This document shows, in pieces, positions 22,676 to 31,367 of a stretch of 64,000 nucleotides of DNA. Location of the stretch: positions 2,023,001-2,087,000 of the forward strand of contig OU015322.1 of assembly GCA_907163225.1 (NCBI GenBank), read 5' to 3'. Every line of letters begins with the position of its first letter. Within the stretch, counting starts at the first letter, position 1. Origin of the DNA: an uncultured Rhodocyclaceae bacterium. Lineage in GTDB: Bacteria > Pseudomonadota > Gammaproteobacteria > Burkholderiales > Rhodocyclaceae. A program made the position numbers and the translations under genes. The notes below the pieces were generated by a model that made no database searches, had not been told where the DNA came from, and saw only the letters and a list, made by a program, of their open reading frames with translations.

Positions 22676-23815
22676 ATGAAAAAAACACTGCTTGCCACGC
22701 TGCTTTCAACGCTTGCCGCGGCGGCCATTGCCGACATCAACGTCGGCGTCACGCTGTCCGCCACCGGCCCGGCCGCCTCGCTCGGCATTCCGGAAAAGAA
22801 CACCATCGACCTGCTACCGAAGACCATCGCCGGGCAGAAGGTCAATTACATCGTGCTCGACGACGCTTCCGACACCACCACCGCCGTCAAGAACGCCAAG
22901 AAGCTGATCAGCGAAAGCAGTGTCGACCTCATCATCGGCTCGACCACCACACCGAATTCGCTGGCCATGGTCGATGTCGCGGCCGAAGGCGAAACGCCGA
23001 TGATTGCCCTGGCCGCCTCGGCGCGCATCGTCGAACCGATGGATGCCAAGCGCAAATGGGTTTTCAAGACGCCGCAGAACGACGCTCAGATGTCGACCGC
23101 CATCGTCGAGCACATGACCAACAACAACGTCAAAACCGTCGCCTACATCGGCTTCTCCGACGCCTACGGCGAAGGCTGGTGGAACGAGTTCTCGAAGCTG
23201 GCCGATGTGCGCAAGATCAAGCTGGTCGGCAACGAGCGCTTCAACCGCACCGACACCTCGGTGACCGGCCAGGTGCTCAAGGTGATGTCGGCCAAGCCTG
23301 ACGCCATTTTGATCGGCGGCGCCGGCACCCCGGCCGCCCTGCCGCAGAAGTCACTCAAGGAAAAAGGCTACAAGGGCATCATTTACCAGACGCACGGCGT
23401 CGCCAACAATGACTTCCTGCGCGTTTGCGGCAAGGATTGCGAAGGCACCGTGCTGCCCACCGGCCCGGTGCTCGTTGCCGCCCAGTTGCCGGCCGACAAT
23501 CCGGTCAAGAAATCGGCCGCCGAATACGTTAGCAAGTATGAAGCCGTGCACGGCAAAGGCAGCGTCAACGCCTTTGGCGGCTATGCCTGGGACGCCGGCA
23601 TCCTGCTCGCCAACGCCGCCCCCGTCGCTCTGAAAAAAGCCCAGCCGGGCACCCGGGAATTCCGCGCTGCGCTGCGCGATGCACTGGAAGCAACCAGGAA
23701 CCTCGCCGGCTCGCACGGCGTCTTCAACATGAGCGCCAACGACCACCTCGGTTTCGACCAACGCGCCCGCGTCATGGTCACCATTCAGAACGGCGGCTGG
23801 CAGCTCGCCAAATAA
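22676..23815 (+). CDS. ABC transporter substrate-binding protein (LivK-like), first of tandem pair
   Basis: 379 residues, Peripla_BP_6 type: signal peptide MKKTLLATLLSTLAAAAIA, then INVGVTLSATGPAASLGIPEKNTI, GSTTTPNSLAMVDVAAEGETPMIALA, KWVFKTPQNDAQM, IGFSDAYGEGWW, and YQTHGVANNDFLR. Two Cys (RVCGKDC) are absent from its paralogue. Likely ligands are branched-chain amino acids, aromatic acids or amides. GGGGGAG precedes ATG 22676. The gene heads a five-domain transporter set (22676-28815), and its neighbour is about 75% identical by eye, so it is a recent duplicate. Confidence 0.9.
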   Translation: MKKTLLATLLSTLAAAAIADINVGVTLSATGPAASLGIPEKNTIDLLPKTIAGQKVNYIVLDDASDTTTAVKNAKKLISESSVDLIIGSTTTPNSLAMVDVAAEGETPMIALAASARIVEPMDAKRKWVFKTPQNDAQMSTAIVEHMTNNNVKTVAYIGFSDAYGEGWWNEFSKLADVRKIKLVGNERFNRTDTSVTGQVLKVMSAKPDAILIGGAGTPAALPQKSLKEKGYKGIIYQTHGVANNDFLRVCGKDCEGTVLPTGPVLVAAQLPADNPVKKSAAEYVSKYEAVHGKGSVNAFGGYAWDAGILLANAAPVALKKAQPGTREFRAALRDALEATRNLAGSHGVFNMSANDHLGFDQRARVMVTIQNGGWQLAK

Positions 23816-23829
23816 GGCTGATGGGGCCT

Positions 23830-23849
23830 CCCGGCCGGCTGTGGCCGGG
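23830..23849 (+). other. stem between tandem binding-protein genes
   Basis: CCCGGCC and GGCCGGG arms with a 6-nt loop and no T-tract, 15 bp after the first stop. Such stems often stabilise the upstream message or reduce read-through; here the role is a guess. Confidence 0.4.
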
Positions 23850-23890
23850 GGCTGCGTGGTAAACTTCTTCTTTCGTTTCCGGGATCAAAA

Positions 23891-25030
23891 ATGTTCAAGA
23901 AATTGACCTTGGCCGTGCTCGCCACCCTGACCACCGCTGCGCTGGCCGACATCAATGTCGGCGTTTCCGTTTCGGCCACCGGCCCCGCCGCTTCGCTCGG
24001 CATCCCGGAAAAGAACACCATCGCGCTATTGCCGACCACCATGGGCGGTCAGAAGGTCAATTACATCGTTCTCGACGATGCGACCGACCCGACAGCGGCA
24101 GCCAAAAATATCAAAAAGCTGATCAGCGAAAGCAAGGTGGATGTGGTGATTGGCTCGACCACTGCGCCCAATTCGCTGGCGATGATCGATGCTGCGGTCG
24201 ACAACGAAACGCCGATGATTTCCATGGCTGGCTCGGCCATCGTGGTTGAGCCGATGGACGCCAAGCGGAAATGGGTGTTTAAAACCGCCCAGAACGATGC
24301 CCATATGGCGACGGCGCTGGTCCAGCACATGACCGACCGCAACATTCAGACGGTTGCCTTCGTCGGCTTCGCTGACGCTTACGGCGAGGGCTGGTACAAG
24401 GAGTTCGCCAAGATTGCCGAAGCGCGCAAATTGAAAATTGTCGCCAGTGAGCGTTTTCAGCGCAACGATACGTCGGTCACCGGCCAGGTTCTCAAGATCA
24501 TGGCCGCCAAGCCCGATGCCGTGCTGGTTGGCGGCGCCGGCACGCCGGCCGCCCTGCCCCAGAAAACGCTGAAGGAAAAGGGCTACAAGGGCCTGATCTA
24601 CCAGACGCACGGCGTTGCCAACAACGATTTTCTGCGCGTCGGCGGCAAGGATGTCGAGGGTGCTTTCCTGCCGGTTGGCCCGATGGTCGTGGCAGCTCAA
24701 TTGCCCAATGACAATCCGGTAAAGAAATCGGCCCTGGAATATGTCGCCAAATACGAAGCAACCCATGGCAAGGGCAGCGTCAGCTCCTTCGGCGGCCATG
24801 CCTGGGATGCCGGCCTGTTGCTGCAGAACGCCGTGCCGCAGGCACTGAAGAAGGCTCAGCCAGGTAGCGTCGAGTTCCGCCGCGCCCTGCGCGATGCACT
24901 GGAAGGCACCAAGAACCTGGCCGGTGCGCACGGCATCTTCAACTTGACGCCCAACGATCACCAGGGTTTCGACCAGCGTGCCCGCGTCATGGTGACCATC
25001 GAAAACAATACCTGGAAACTGCTTAAATAA
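23891..25030 (+). CDS. ABC transporter substrate-binding protein (LivK-like), second of tandem pair
   Basis: 379 residues, the same length and layout as the product of 22676-23815: signal peptide MFKKLTLAVLATLTTAALA, DINVGVSVSATGPAASLGIPEKNTI, IGSTTAPNSLAMIDAAVDNETPMIS, FADAYGEGWYKEFAKI, YQTHGVANNDFLRVGGKDVEG. Differences are scattered, including at likely ligand-contact loops (ASARIV versus AGSAIV), so the two could present different ligands to one permease. It is followed by 177 bp without a gene before the permease. Confidence 0.9.
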   Translation: MFKKLTLAVLATLTTAALADINVGVSVSATGPAASLGIPEKNTIALLPTTMGGQKVNYIVLDDATDPTAAAKNIKKLISESKVDVVIGSTTAPNSLAMIDAAVDNETPMISMAGSAIVVEPMDAKRKWVFKTAQNDAHMATALVQHMTDRNIQTVAFVGFADAYGEGWYKEFAKIAEARKLKIVASERFQRNDTSVTGQVLKIMAAKPDAVLVGGAGTPAALPQKTLKEKGYKGLIYQTHGVANNDFLRVGGKDVEGAFLPVGPMVVAAQLPNDNPVKKSALEYVAKYEATHGKGSVSSFGGHAWDAGLLLQNAVPQALKKAQPGSVEFRRALRDALEGTKNLAGAHGIFNLTPNDHQGFDQRARVMVTIENNTWKLLK

Positions 25031-25207
25031 CAGGGCTCGCGACCGCGGCGTTGCCACCCCCTTGCCGTGCGATTCGCACAGTCCCACGGGGATTCACTGC
25101 GATCATCTGCGGGGGCGGCGCCTAGCGGTCGCTTCGCCTGACCTGCGGCCCTAGCGAACGTTTATCCAGCGCGTACAACGCAACTTTTCTCTTTTTATTA
25201 GGCGCTG

Positions 25208-28057
25208 ATGGATCTCCAGATTCTCCTTCTCCTCGGCCAGGATGGCATCACCAACGGTGCCATCTACGCCCTGCTCGCCCTCGCGCTGGTGCTGGTCTTT
25301 GCCGTCACCCGCGTCATTTTCATTCCGCAGGGCGAGTTCGTCGCTTTCGGCGCGCTGACCCTCGCCTCGCTGCAGGCCGGGCAAATCCCCGGCACGGTCT
25401 GGCTGCTGCTCGGGCTGGGCGTCACCGTGGCCGTCCTCGAAGGCAGCCATCTGATCCGTGACAAACGCTACGCCAGGTTGCCGCCCTTGCTGATTCTCAA
25501 TGTCGGCATTCCGCTGCTTTTCGCCGGCGCGCTGTTCGCCATGCCGCCGACGCAGTTGCCGCTGTGGGCGCAGGTCGTTGTTTCGATGATGCTCGTCGTC
25601 CCGCTCGGGCCGATGATCTACCGCGTCGCCTTCCAGCCGCTGGCCAGCGCCCCGGTGCTCGTTCTGCTGATCGTTTCGGTCGCCGTCCATCTGGCCCTGA
25701 TCGGCCTCGGCCTGCTCTTTTTCGGCGCCGAAGGCTGGCGCACGCCGGCTTTTACCGACCTCAGCTTCGAGCTGGCCGGCGCGCCGCTGCAGGGCCAGAC
25801 CATTCTCGTCGTCGTCGCCTCGGCGCTGCTCATCATCGGGCTGTATTTCTTCTTCGAGCGCACTATCTACGGCAAGGCCCTGCGCGCCACCGCGATGAAC
25901 CGCACGGGTGCACGCCTGATGGGCATTCCGCCGGTTCTCGCCGGTAAACTCTGTTTCACGCTGGCCGCCGCCATCGGCGCCTTCTCGGGCATCCTGATCG
26001 CGCCGATCACCACCATTTATTACGACTCCGGCTTCCTGATCGGCCTCAAGGGCTTTGTCGGCGCCATCATCGGCGGCCTCGCTTCCTACCCGCTGGCTGC
26101 GCTCGGTGCCATCCTGGTCGGTTTGCTCGAATCGTACTCGTCGTTCTACGCCAGTGCCTTCAAGGAGGTCATCGTCTTTACGCTGATCATCCCGGTCCTG
26201 CTCTGGCGTTCACTGACCACGCGCCATGTCGAGGACGATGACGAACACACCGACGAGGTCAACCCCGATTCCCGACCGGAGCGAGCCAACCGGCGCTGGC
26301 TGCGCCACCTGCCATTCGCCGCCTTCATCGGTCTGCTGCTGGTCGCACCGCGCCTGCTGCCCGAGTTTTCGATCACCCTGCTCAATTACATCGGCCTTTA
26401 CGCCATCGTTGCCGTCGGGCTCGTTCTGCTCACCGGCGTCGGCGGACTGACCTCGTTCGGGCAGGCCGCCTTCGTCGGTCTCGGCGCCTACACGACGGCC
26501 TTCCTGACCACCACCTACGGGCTGTCACCCTGGCTCACACTGTTCATCGGCCTCGCCATCACCGCCGCCGTCGCACTCTTCCTCGGCTTCATCACGCTGC
26601 GCATGGGCGGTCACTACCTGCCGCTGGGCACCATCGCCTGGGGCATCAGCCTCTATTTCCTGTTCGGCAACGTCGAATTTCTCGGCGGCCACACCGGGAT
26701 CACGAGCATTCCGCCAGTGTCGCTGTTCGGCTGGGAACTGAAATCCGGCAGCCAGTTTTACTACCTGATCTGGTTCGTCGTACTGCTCGCCATCGTCGCC
26801 ATCCGCAATCTGCTCGATTCGCGCCAGGGCCGGGCGATTCGCGCGCTGCGTGGCGGTGTCGTGATGGCCGAGGCGATGGGCGTCAATACCCAGCGCACCA
26901 AGATCGTGATTTTCCTGATCGCTGCCCTGCTGGCCAGCACTTCCGGCTGGCTCTATGCCCACCTGCAGCGCTTCGTCAATCCAACACCGTTTGCCCTGAC
27001 ACAAGGAATCGAATACCTGTTCATGGTCGTCGTCGGCGGCATGGGCCACGTCTGGGGTGCCGTCCTCGGCGCCGGACTGATTACCGTCCTCAAGCAGTGG
27101 CTGCAGGACTGGTTGCCGCAGATTCTTGGCCAGAGCGGCAATTTCGAGATCATTGTCTTCGGCATCGCCATGGTCATCGTGCTGCAAAAAGCCCGCGTTG
27201 GATTGTGGCCGGTCATTGTCAAAATACTGCCTATCCGCCCGCAGCAACGCACCGTTCCCAATGCAGAAATTCTGCCAAAACGGCCGTCGACCGTAGCAGG
27301 CAGGGTTTTGCTTGAAGCCAGCGAAGTCACCAAGCGTTTTGGCGGACTGGTCGCCAACAACAATATGGATTTGAGCGTACGTGCCGGCGAAGTCATGGCA
27401 TTGATCGGCCCGAACGGCGCCGGCAAGAGCACGATGTTCAACTGCATCTCGGGCGTCGCCCCGGCCAGCGAAGGGAAAATTGCCTTTCTGGGTGACTCGA
27501 CCGTTGACCAGAGTTCCCGCGACATCGCCCGACGCGGCATGAGCCGCACCTTCCAGCACGTCCGCCTGCTCGGCCAGATGTCGGTCATCGAAAACGTCGC
27601 CATCGGCGCTCACCTGCGCGGCAGCAAGGGCGTCATCGCCGCCGCCCTGCGTCTCGACCGCACCGAGGAAAACCGCCTGCTCGCTGAAGCGGCTCGCCAG
27701 ATCGAACGCGTCGGCCTCGCCGAACACATGTTCGACCCGGCCGGCAGCCTGGCGCTTGGCCAGCAGCGCATCGTCGAAATCGCCCGTGCCCTGGCTTCCG
27801 ACCCCTGCCTGCTGCTCCTCGACGAACCGGCCGCCGGCCTGCGTTACAAGGAAAAACAGGCGCTGGCCGAACTGCTCCGCAAGCTGCGCGCCGAAGGCAT
27901 GGGCATCCTGCTCGTCGAACACGATATGGATTTCGTCATGGGACTGGCTGATCGCGTGGTGGTCATGGAGTTCGGCGAGAAGATTGCCGAAGGCTTGCCG
28001 GAACAAGTCCAGCAGGACCCGAAGGTGCTCGAAGCCTATCTCGGCGGAGTCGAATGA
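25208..28057 (+). CDS. LivH-LivM-LivG triple fusion (branched-chain-type ABC permeases plus ATPase)
   Basis: 949 residues in one frame. Residues about 1-340 are a LivH permease (GITNGAIYALLALALVLVFAVTRVIFIPQGEF; AATAMNRTGARLMGI-like region; GLKGFVGAIIGGLASYPLAALGAILVGLLES). Residues about 365-680 are a LivM permease (YIGLYAIVAVGLVLLTGVGGLTSFGQAAFVGLGAYT; FALTQGIEYLFMVVVGGMGHVWGAVLGA). Residues about 700-949 are a LivG ATPase with Walker A GPNGAGKST near 734, LALGQQRIVEIARA and Walker B LLLLDEP. These are normally three proteins. The linker before LivG (AEILPKRPSTVAGR) is diverged repeat copy 9, and a weak reverse match lies at the LivH-LivM joint. Confidence 0.9.
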   Translation: MDLQILLLLGQDGITNGAIYALLALALVLVFAVTRVIFIPQGEFVAFGALTLASLQAGQIPGTVWLLLGLGVTVAVLEGSHLIRDKRYARLPPLLILNVGIPLLFAGALFAMPPTQLPLWAQVVVSMMLVVPLGPMIYRVAFQPLASAPVLVLLIVSVAVHLALIGLGLLFFGAEGWRTPAFTDLSFELAGAPLQGQTILVVVASALLIIGLYFFFERTIYGKALRATAMNRTGARLMGIPPVLAGKLCFTLAAAIGAFSGILIAPITTIYYDSGFLIGLKGFVGAIIGGLASYPLAALGAILVGLLESYSSFYASAFKEVIVFTLIIPVLLWRSLTTRHVEDDDEHTDEVNPDSRPERANRRWLRHLPFAAFIGLLLVAPRLLPEFSITLLNYIGLYAIVAVGLVLLTGVGGLTSFGQAAFVGLGAYTTAFLTTTYGLSPWLTLFIGLAITAAVALFLGFITLRMGGHYLPLGTIAWGISLYFLFGNVEFLGGHTGITSIPPVSLFGWELKSGSQFYYLIWFVVLLAIVAIRNLLDSRQGRAIRALRGGVVMAEAMGVNTQRTKIVIFLIAALLASTSGWLYAHLQRFVNPTPFALTQGIEYLFMVVVGGMGHVWGAVLGAGLITVLKQWLQDWLPQILGQSGNFEIIVFGIAMVIVLQKARVGLWPVIVKILPIRPQQRTVPNAEILPKRPSTVAGRVLLEASEVTKRFGGLVANNNMDLSVRAGEVMALIGPNGAGKSTMFNCISGVAPASEGKIAFLGDSTVDQSSRDIARRGMSRTFQHVRLLGQMSVIENVAIGAHLRGSKGVIAAALRLDRTEENRLLAEAARQIERVGLAEHMFDPAGSLALGQQRIVEIARALASDPCLLLLDEPAAGLRYKEKQALAELLRKLRAEGMGILLVEHDMDFVMGLADRVVVMEFGEKIAEGLPEQVQQDPKVLEAYLGGVE
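27267..27299 (+). repeat. dispersed GTTGACC element, copy 9 (diverged)
   Basis: AAATTCTGCCAAAA then GGCCGTCGACCGTAGCAG, in the linker between the LivM and LivG parts of the fusion. It uses a different reading frame from the other intragenic plus copies. Confidence 0.5.
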
Positions 28058-28815
28058 TGACCAAACACGCCCACCTGCACGACCACGAGGTCATTCTCGA
28101 CGTCAAGAACCTGCGCGTCGCCTACGGCAAGGTCGAGGCATTGCACGAGGTCAGCCTGACCATCCGGCGCGGCGAGATCGTCACCGTCATCGGCCCCAAC
28201 GGCGCCGGCAAGACGACGCTGCTCTCCGCCCTGATGGGCTTGCTGCCCTCGCGCGGCGACATCATCTACATGGGCCAGGCCCAATGGCCGGAACGCTCGG
28301 TCGAGCACCTCGTCCGCCACGGCATGACGCTGGTCCCGGAAAAGCGTGAGCTGTTCGCTGAAATGAGCGTCGAAGACAACCTGCTGCTCGGCGCTTTCGA
28401 CCGCTACCGCACCGGCCATCGCGACCAGATGGAAACGATGGATGAAGTTTTCGAGCTCTTCCCGCGTCTTGAGGAACGTCGCGCCCAGCTGGCCGGCACA
28501 CTGTCCGGCGGCGAACGGCAGATGCTGGCCATGGGCCGCGCCCTGATGGCCCGGCCCAAGCTGCTCATGCTCGACGAGCCCAGCCTCGGGTTGGCGCCGC
28601 TGATCATCAAGGAAATTTTCCGGATCATTGCCGCGCTCAAGCAGACTGGCGTTGCCATCCTGCTCGTCGAGCAGAACGCCCGCGCCGCGCTGCAGGTTTC
28701 CGACTACGGCTACGTGCTGGAAACCGGCGAGGTGTCGCTGGCCGGGCCGAGCGCCGAACTGGCCGCCGACCCGCGCGTGATCGAGGCCTACCTCGGCCTC
28801 GGTCACAAAACTTAG
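28054..28815 (+). CDS. LivF-type ABC transporter ATPase
   Basis: 253 residues. An N-terminal His/Asp-rich stretch (MTKHAHLHDHEVILDV) is followed by a LivF ATPase: LRVAYGKVEALHEVSLTI, Walker A GPNGAGKTT, signature LSGGERQMLAMGRAL, Walker B KLLMLDEPSLGLAP and the switch His region LLVEQNARAAL. Overlaps the fusion gene by 4 bp (ATGA), so translation is coupled. It completes the transporter with two permease domains and LivG in the fused chain. Confidence 0.92.
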   Translation: MMTKHAHLHDHEVILDVKNLRVAYGKVEALHEVSLTIRRGEIVTVIGPNGAGKTTLLSALMGLLPSRGDIIYMGQAQWPERSVEHLVRHGMTLVPEKRELFAEMSVEDNLLLGAFDRYRTGHRDQMETMDEVFELFPRLEERRAQLAGTLSGGERQMLAMGRALMARPKLLMLDEPSLGLAPLIIKEIFRIIAALKQTGVAILLVEQNARAALQVSDYGYVLETGEVSLAGPSAELAADPRVIEAYLGLGHKT

Positions 28816-28818
28816 GCT

Positions 28819-31236
28819 TTAACGCCCGCCACGCTCGTCGTCGTGGCGGCGACGCGGATCATTCGCCGCGCCCCCTTGCGGAGCCACCTGGCGCTGCGGC
28901 TCAATCCGCTGTTGCGGCTGCGGCATGGGGGCGGGAGCCGGCGGAGGCGCCCGGAATTCTTGCACCGGTGGACGCGGCGGTTCAACCCGTTGCTGCGGCA
29001 TCGGCGCCGGTGCTGGTGCCGGCGCCCGGAACTCCTGTGCGGGCGGGCGGGGCTGTTCGATCCGCTGCTGCGGCATTTCACGCACCGGTGGCGGGCTCGG
29101 CATCCTGACTTCCGGCGCGGGTCTTGGCGCTTCCGGCTGACGGATGATTTGTGGCATTTCGCGTTCGCTGGGCGATGGCATTGGGCGTTCCATGCGCTGC
29201 ATATCCTGCATTTCCCGACGTGGCTCCCTGTCCTGCGGCCGAGTCTGACGCTCTTCGGCGCGAACCTCCGGCGCCGCTACCTCGCGACGGATCGGTGCGG
29301 GCGGCTGGGCCTGCGGTTGGGGCACCGGCTGCGGCTGAATCATCGGCCGGGCCTGACGCTCTTCGCTGCGGACATCCGGCACCGGCATCTCGCGCCGCAT
29401 GGGGGCGGGTGCCGGAGCTGCTTCCGGCGGGCGGGATGGTGCGCCGCCGTCAAACCGCGGATCGCCTTGGCGACGGTTAAAGTCGCGATGCGGCATCGGT
29501 GCCTGAGCCGTATCGGCAGGCGAATTTGTCGGCGGGACAGCCGCTGGCGCCTCGCCCGAGCGACGGAAAAATCCACGGCGGCCGTCATTTGGCTGATACT
29601 GGGCGGCTTCCGGCGCTGGTTGGCGAATTTCCTGCGGCGGGGCGTCGCGGCGCGGCTGAACGACGGTTGGCGCAGCCGGCACGATCTCGACCGGGCGACC
29701 ACGATAGTCAGCCCCCTGACGCGGGTCGGGTGAGCCGCGCCATCCCTCGCGGCGCGGGTCGGCGCCACGGCCATATCCAGCTTCCGGTGCCGGCTGGCGG
29801 AATGTCGGCTGATTCGGGTTGCCCGGCAGCGACTCGGTGCGCGGCGCACCGCGTTCCATCGGATTCTGGCGCGGCGCCTCGAAGTCACGACGGGGCGGGC
29901 GGTCGAACTGTTCGCGGCGACCTTCACCATGCGAGCGGGCTGCGCCGGGGGTCGGTGCCAGCCAGTCAGCATTCGGTGCGTGGCGAGCCAACGGCGAACG
30001 TCCCAGTTCCGAGCGGTCGTGGTGGCGAATTTCACCTGCCGTGATCGGCCGACCTTCACGCATCAAATTGGCCGGAACAACGGTCACCGCACGCGGCGAA
30101 GCGTTGTGGCGGAATGGCTCACGCGGCCCGCCCCGCTCGGCACGGTCGATCAGGTGCGTCTCATGGACGTGGCCACTATTGATCTGGCGAACATAGTTGT
30201 GGCTGTAGCGATGGCCAGGCACATAGACTTCGCGCGGCGCCAGCGGGAACCAGCCGACGGCCGGTGCGGCGCCCGAACGGAAGCTGACGCTCCAGCCCGG
30301 GTTACCAATCCAGCCGACCAGCGCCGGGGCGTAGACCGGGCGCGCCTGATGGCCACCGGGGATCCAGCCCCAGCGCCCGCGGATCATCGCCCAACGGCCA
30401 TAGTGGAATGGCGCAAAGCCCCACGGTGCCTGGTCGATCCACGTCCAGCCCCAGGGTGCAACCCAGGCCCAGCGGCCGTTGCGGTAGGGCGCCCAGTCAT
30501 CGGCCACCGAACGCGGGTACCAGACGGCGCCGTAGTCGGGTGCCGTCTGCCAGTCGCCATAGGCGTCAAGATCCTGGTAGCCGGTCATGTGCGGCGAAAC
30601 GTAGCGACGCGAGGCGCTGGCCAGTGTTGCGTTTTCACGATTGGCCACCCATTGATCGAAGGCATCCTGATCCCAGTCGGCGTCCAGACGCTCGCTGCCA
30701 TTTCCCCAGCGGCTGGCCTTCTGGCCGGCGGTAACCGGCGTGGCGCGCCCGCGGTCGTCGAAAACGGCCCGACCAGCCTGAACGCTCAGTTCGCTATGGT
30801 CGTCAAAGACGTCGATGCGATAGCGCCCCGGCGTCAGGAAACGGACATCGCCGTCCGGTGTATTCACGATGAGATCGTCGACCTGATCGCGGTCGAGAAT
30901 GCTGACGGCCAGGCTGCCGCCGTTCAGGCGGAGATCGACCCGGGCATCGTCGACGGCTGAAAATTCGGCCTGGCTGTTGTCGGCCAGGCGGTAGGCGGTG
31001 GAGCCGATCCAGATTTCGGCCCGGCCGCGCTGGCCGGTTTCCAGAATGGCGCCGCTGCTGACCGGCCAGTTCACGGTCGCCGGGCCGCCCTGATCGCTGC
31101 GGTCAACCCGAAAAAAGACCTGATTTTCAACAAACGCGAGCCGGCCAACGCGGGCCGGCGGATCGCTCTGCGCCAAGGCTGGCAAGGCTAGCGCGACGGT
31201 GACAGCGACAAAAATACGGTGGAGAAATTGCAACAT
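28819..31236 (-). CDS. exported FecR/DUF6600 protein with long Pro/Arg-rich tail
   Basis: 805 residues: signal peptide (MLQFLHRIFVAVTVALALPALA), a FecR-like domain (VSSGAILETGQRGRAEIWIGSTAYRLADNSQAEF...GRYRIDVFDDHSELSVQAGRA), then the Trp-rich DUF6600 module (WYPRSVADDWAPYRNGRWAWVAPWGWTWIDQAPWGFAPFHYGRW). The last 400 residues are low-complexity Pro/Arg/Gln with repeated APAPMPQQRVEPPRPPVQEFRAP-like units in 2-3 copies. Probably periplasmic; function unknown. ATG 31236 follows AAGGAG. Repeat copy 10 lies at residues 36-47 (VFFRVDRSD). The protein ends 4 bp from the convergent livF stop. Confidence 0.75.
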   Translation of the reverse strand: MLQFLHRIFVAVTVALALPALAQSDPPARVGRLAFVENQVFFRVDRSDQGGPATVNWPVSSGAILETGQRGRAEIWIGSTAYRLADNSQAEFSAVDDARVDLRLNGGSLAVSILDRDQVDDLIVNTPDGDVRFLTPGRYRIDVFDDHSELSVQAGRAVFDDRGRATPVTAGQKASRWGNGSERLDADWDQDAFDQWVANRENATLASASRRYVSPHMTGYQDLDAYGDWQTAPDYGAVWYPRSVADDWAPYRNGRWAWVAPWGWTWIDQAPWGFAPFHYGRWAMIRGRWGWIPGGHQARPVYAPALVGWIGNPGWSVSFRSGAAPAVGWFPLAPREVYVPGHRYSHNYVRQINSGHVHETHLIDRAERGGPREPFRHNASPRAVTVVPANLMREGRPITAGEIRHHDRSELGRSPLARHAPNADWLAPTPGAARSHGEGRREQFDRPPRRDFEAPRQNPMERGAPRTESLPGNPNQPTFRQPAPEAGYGRGADPRREGWRGSPDPRQGADYRGRPVEIVPAAPTVVQPRRDAPPQEIRQPAPEAAQYQPNDGRRGFFRRSGEAPAAVPPTNSPADTAQAPMPHRDFNRRQGDPRFDGGAPSRPPEAAPAPAPMRREMPVPDVRSEERQARPMIQPQPVPQPQAQPPAPIRREVAAPEVRAEERQTRPQDREPRREMQDMQRMERPMPSPSEREMPQIIRQPEAPRPAPEVRMPSPPPVREMPQQRIEQPRPPAQEFRAPAPAPAPMPQQRVEPPRPPVQEFRAPPPAPAPMPQPQQRIEPQRQVAPQGGAANDPRRRHDDERGGR
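31096..31127 (-). repeat. dispersed GTTGACC element, copy 10
   Basis: GCGGTCAACCCGAAAAAAG on the plus strand. It lies in the DUF6600 gene, whose strand reads it as VFFRVDRSD, the same frame as the IFPVHR peptides of copies 6 and 16. Confidence 0.75.
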
Positions 31237-31367
31237 CTTTTGCTCCTTGAGGGCAAGGCTGCGCCCGCTCGAAAAAGCGGGGGAACAAGTAATCAACGCG
31301 TCAGCGTGGGAATGGATGAACCTGCAGCCCGGAAAAATGGTTTCAAAATGTTGCGACCCGCATGGGG

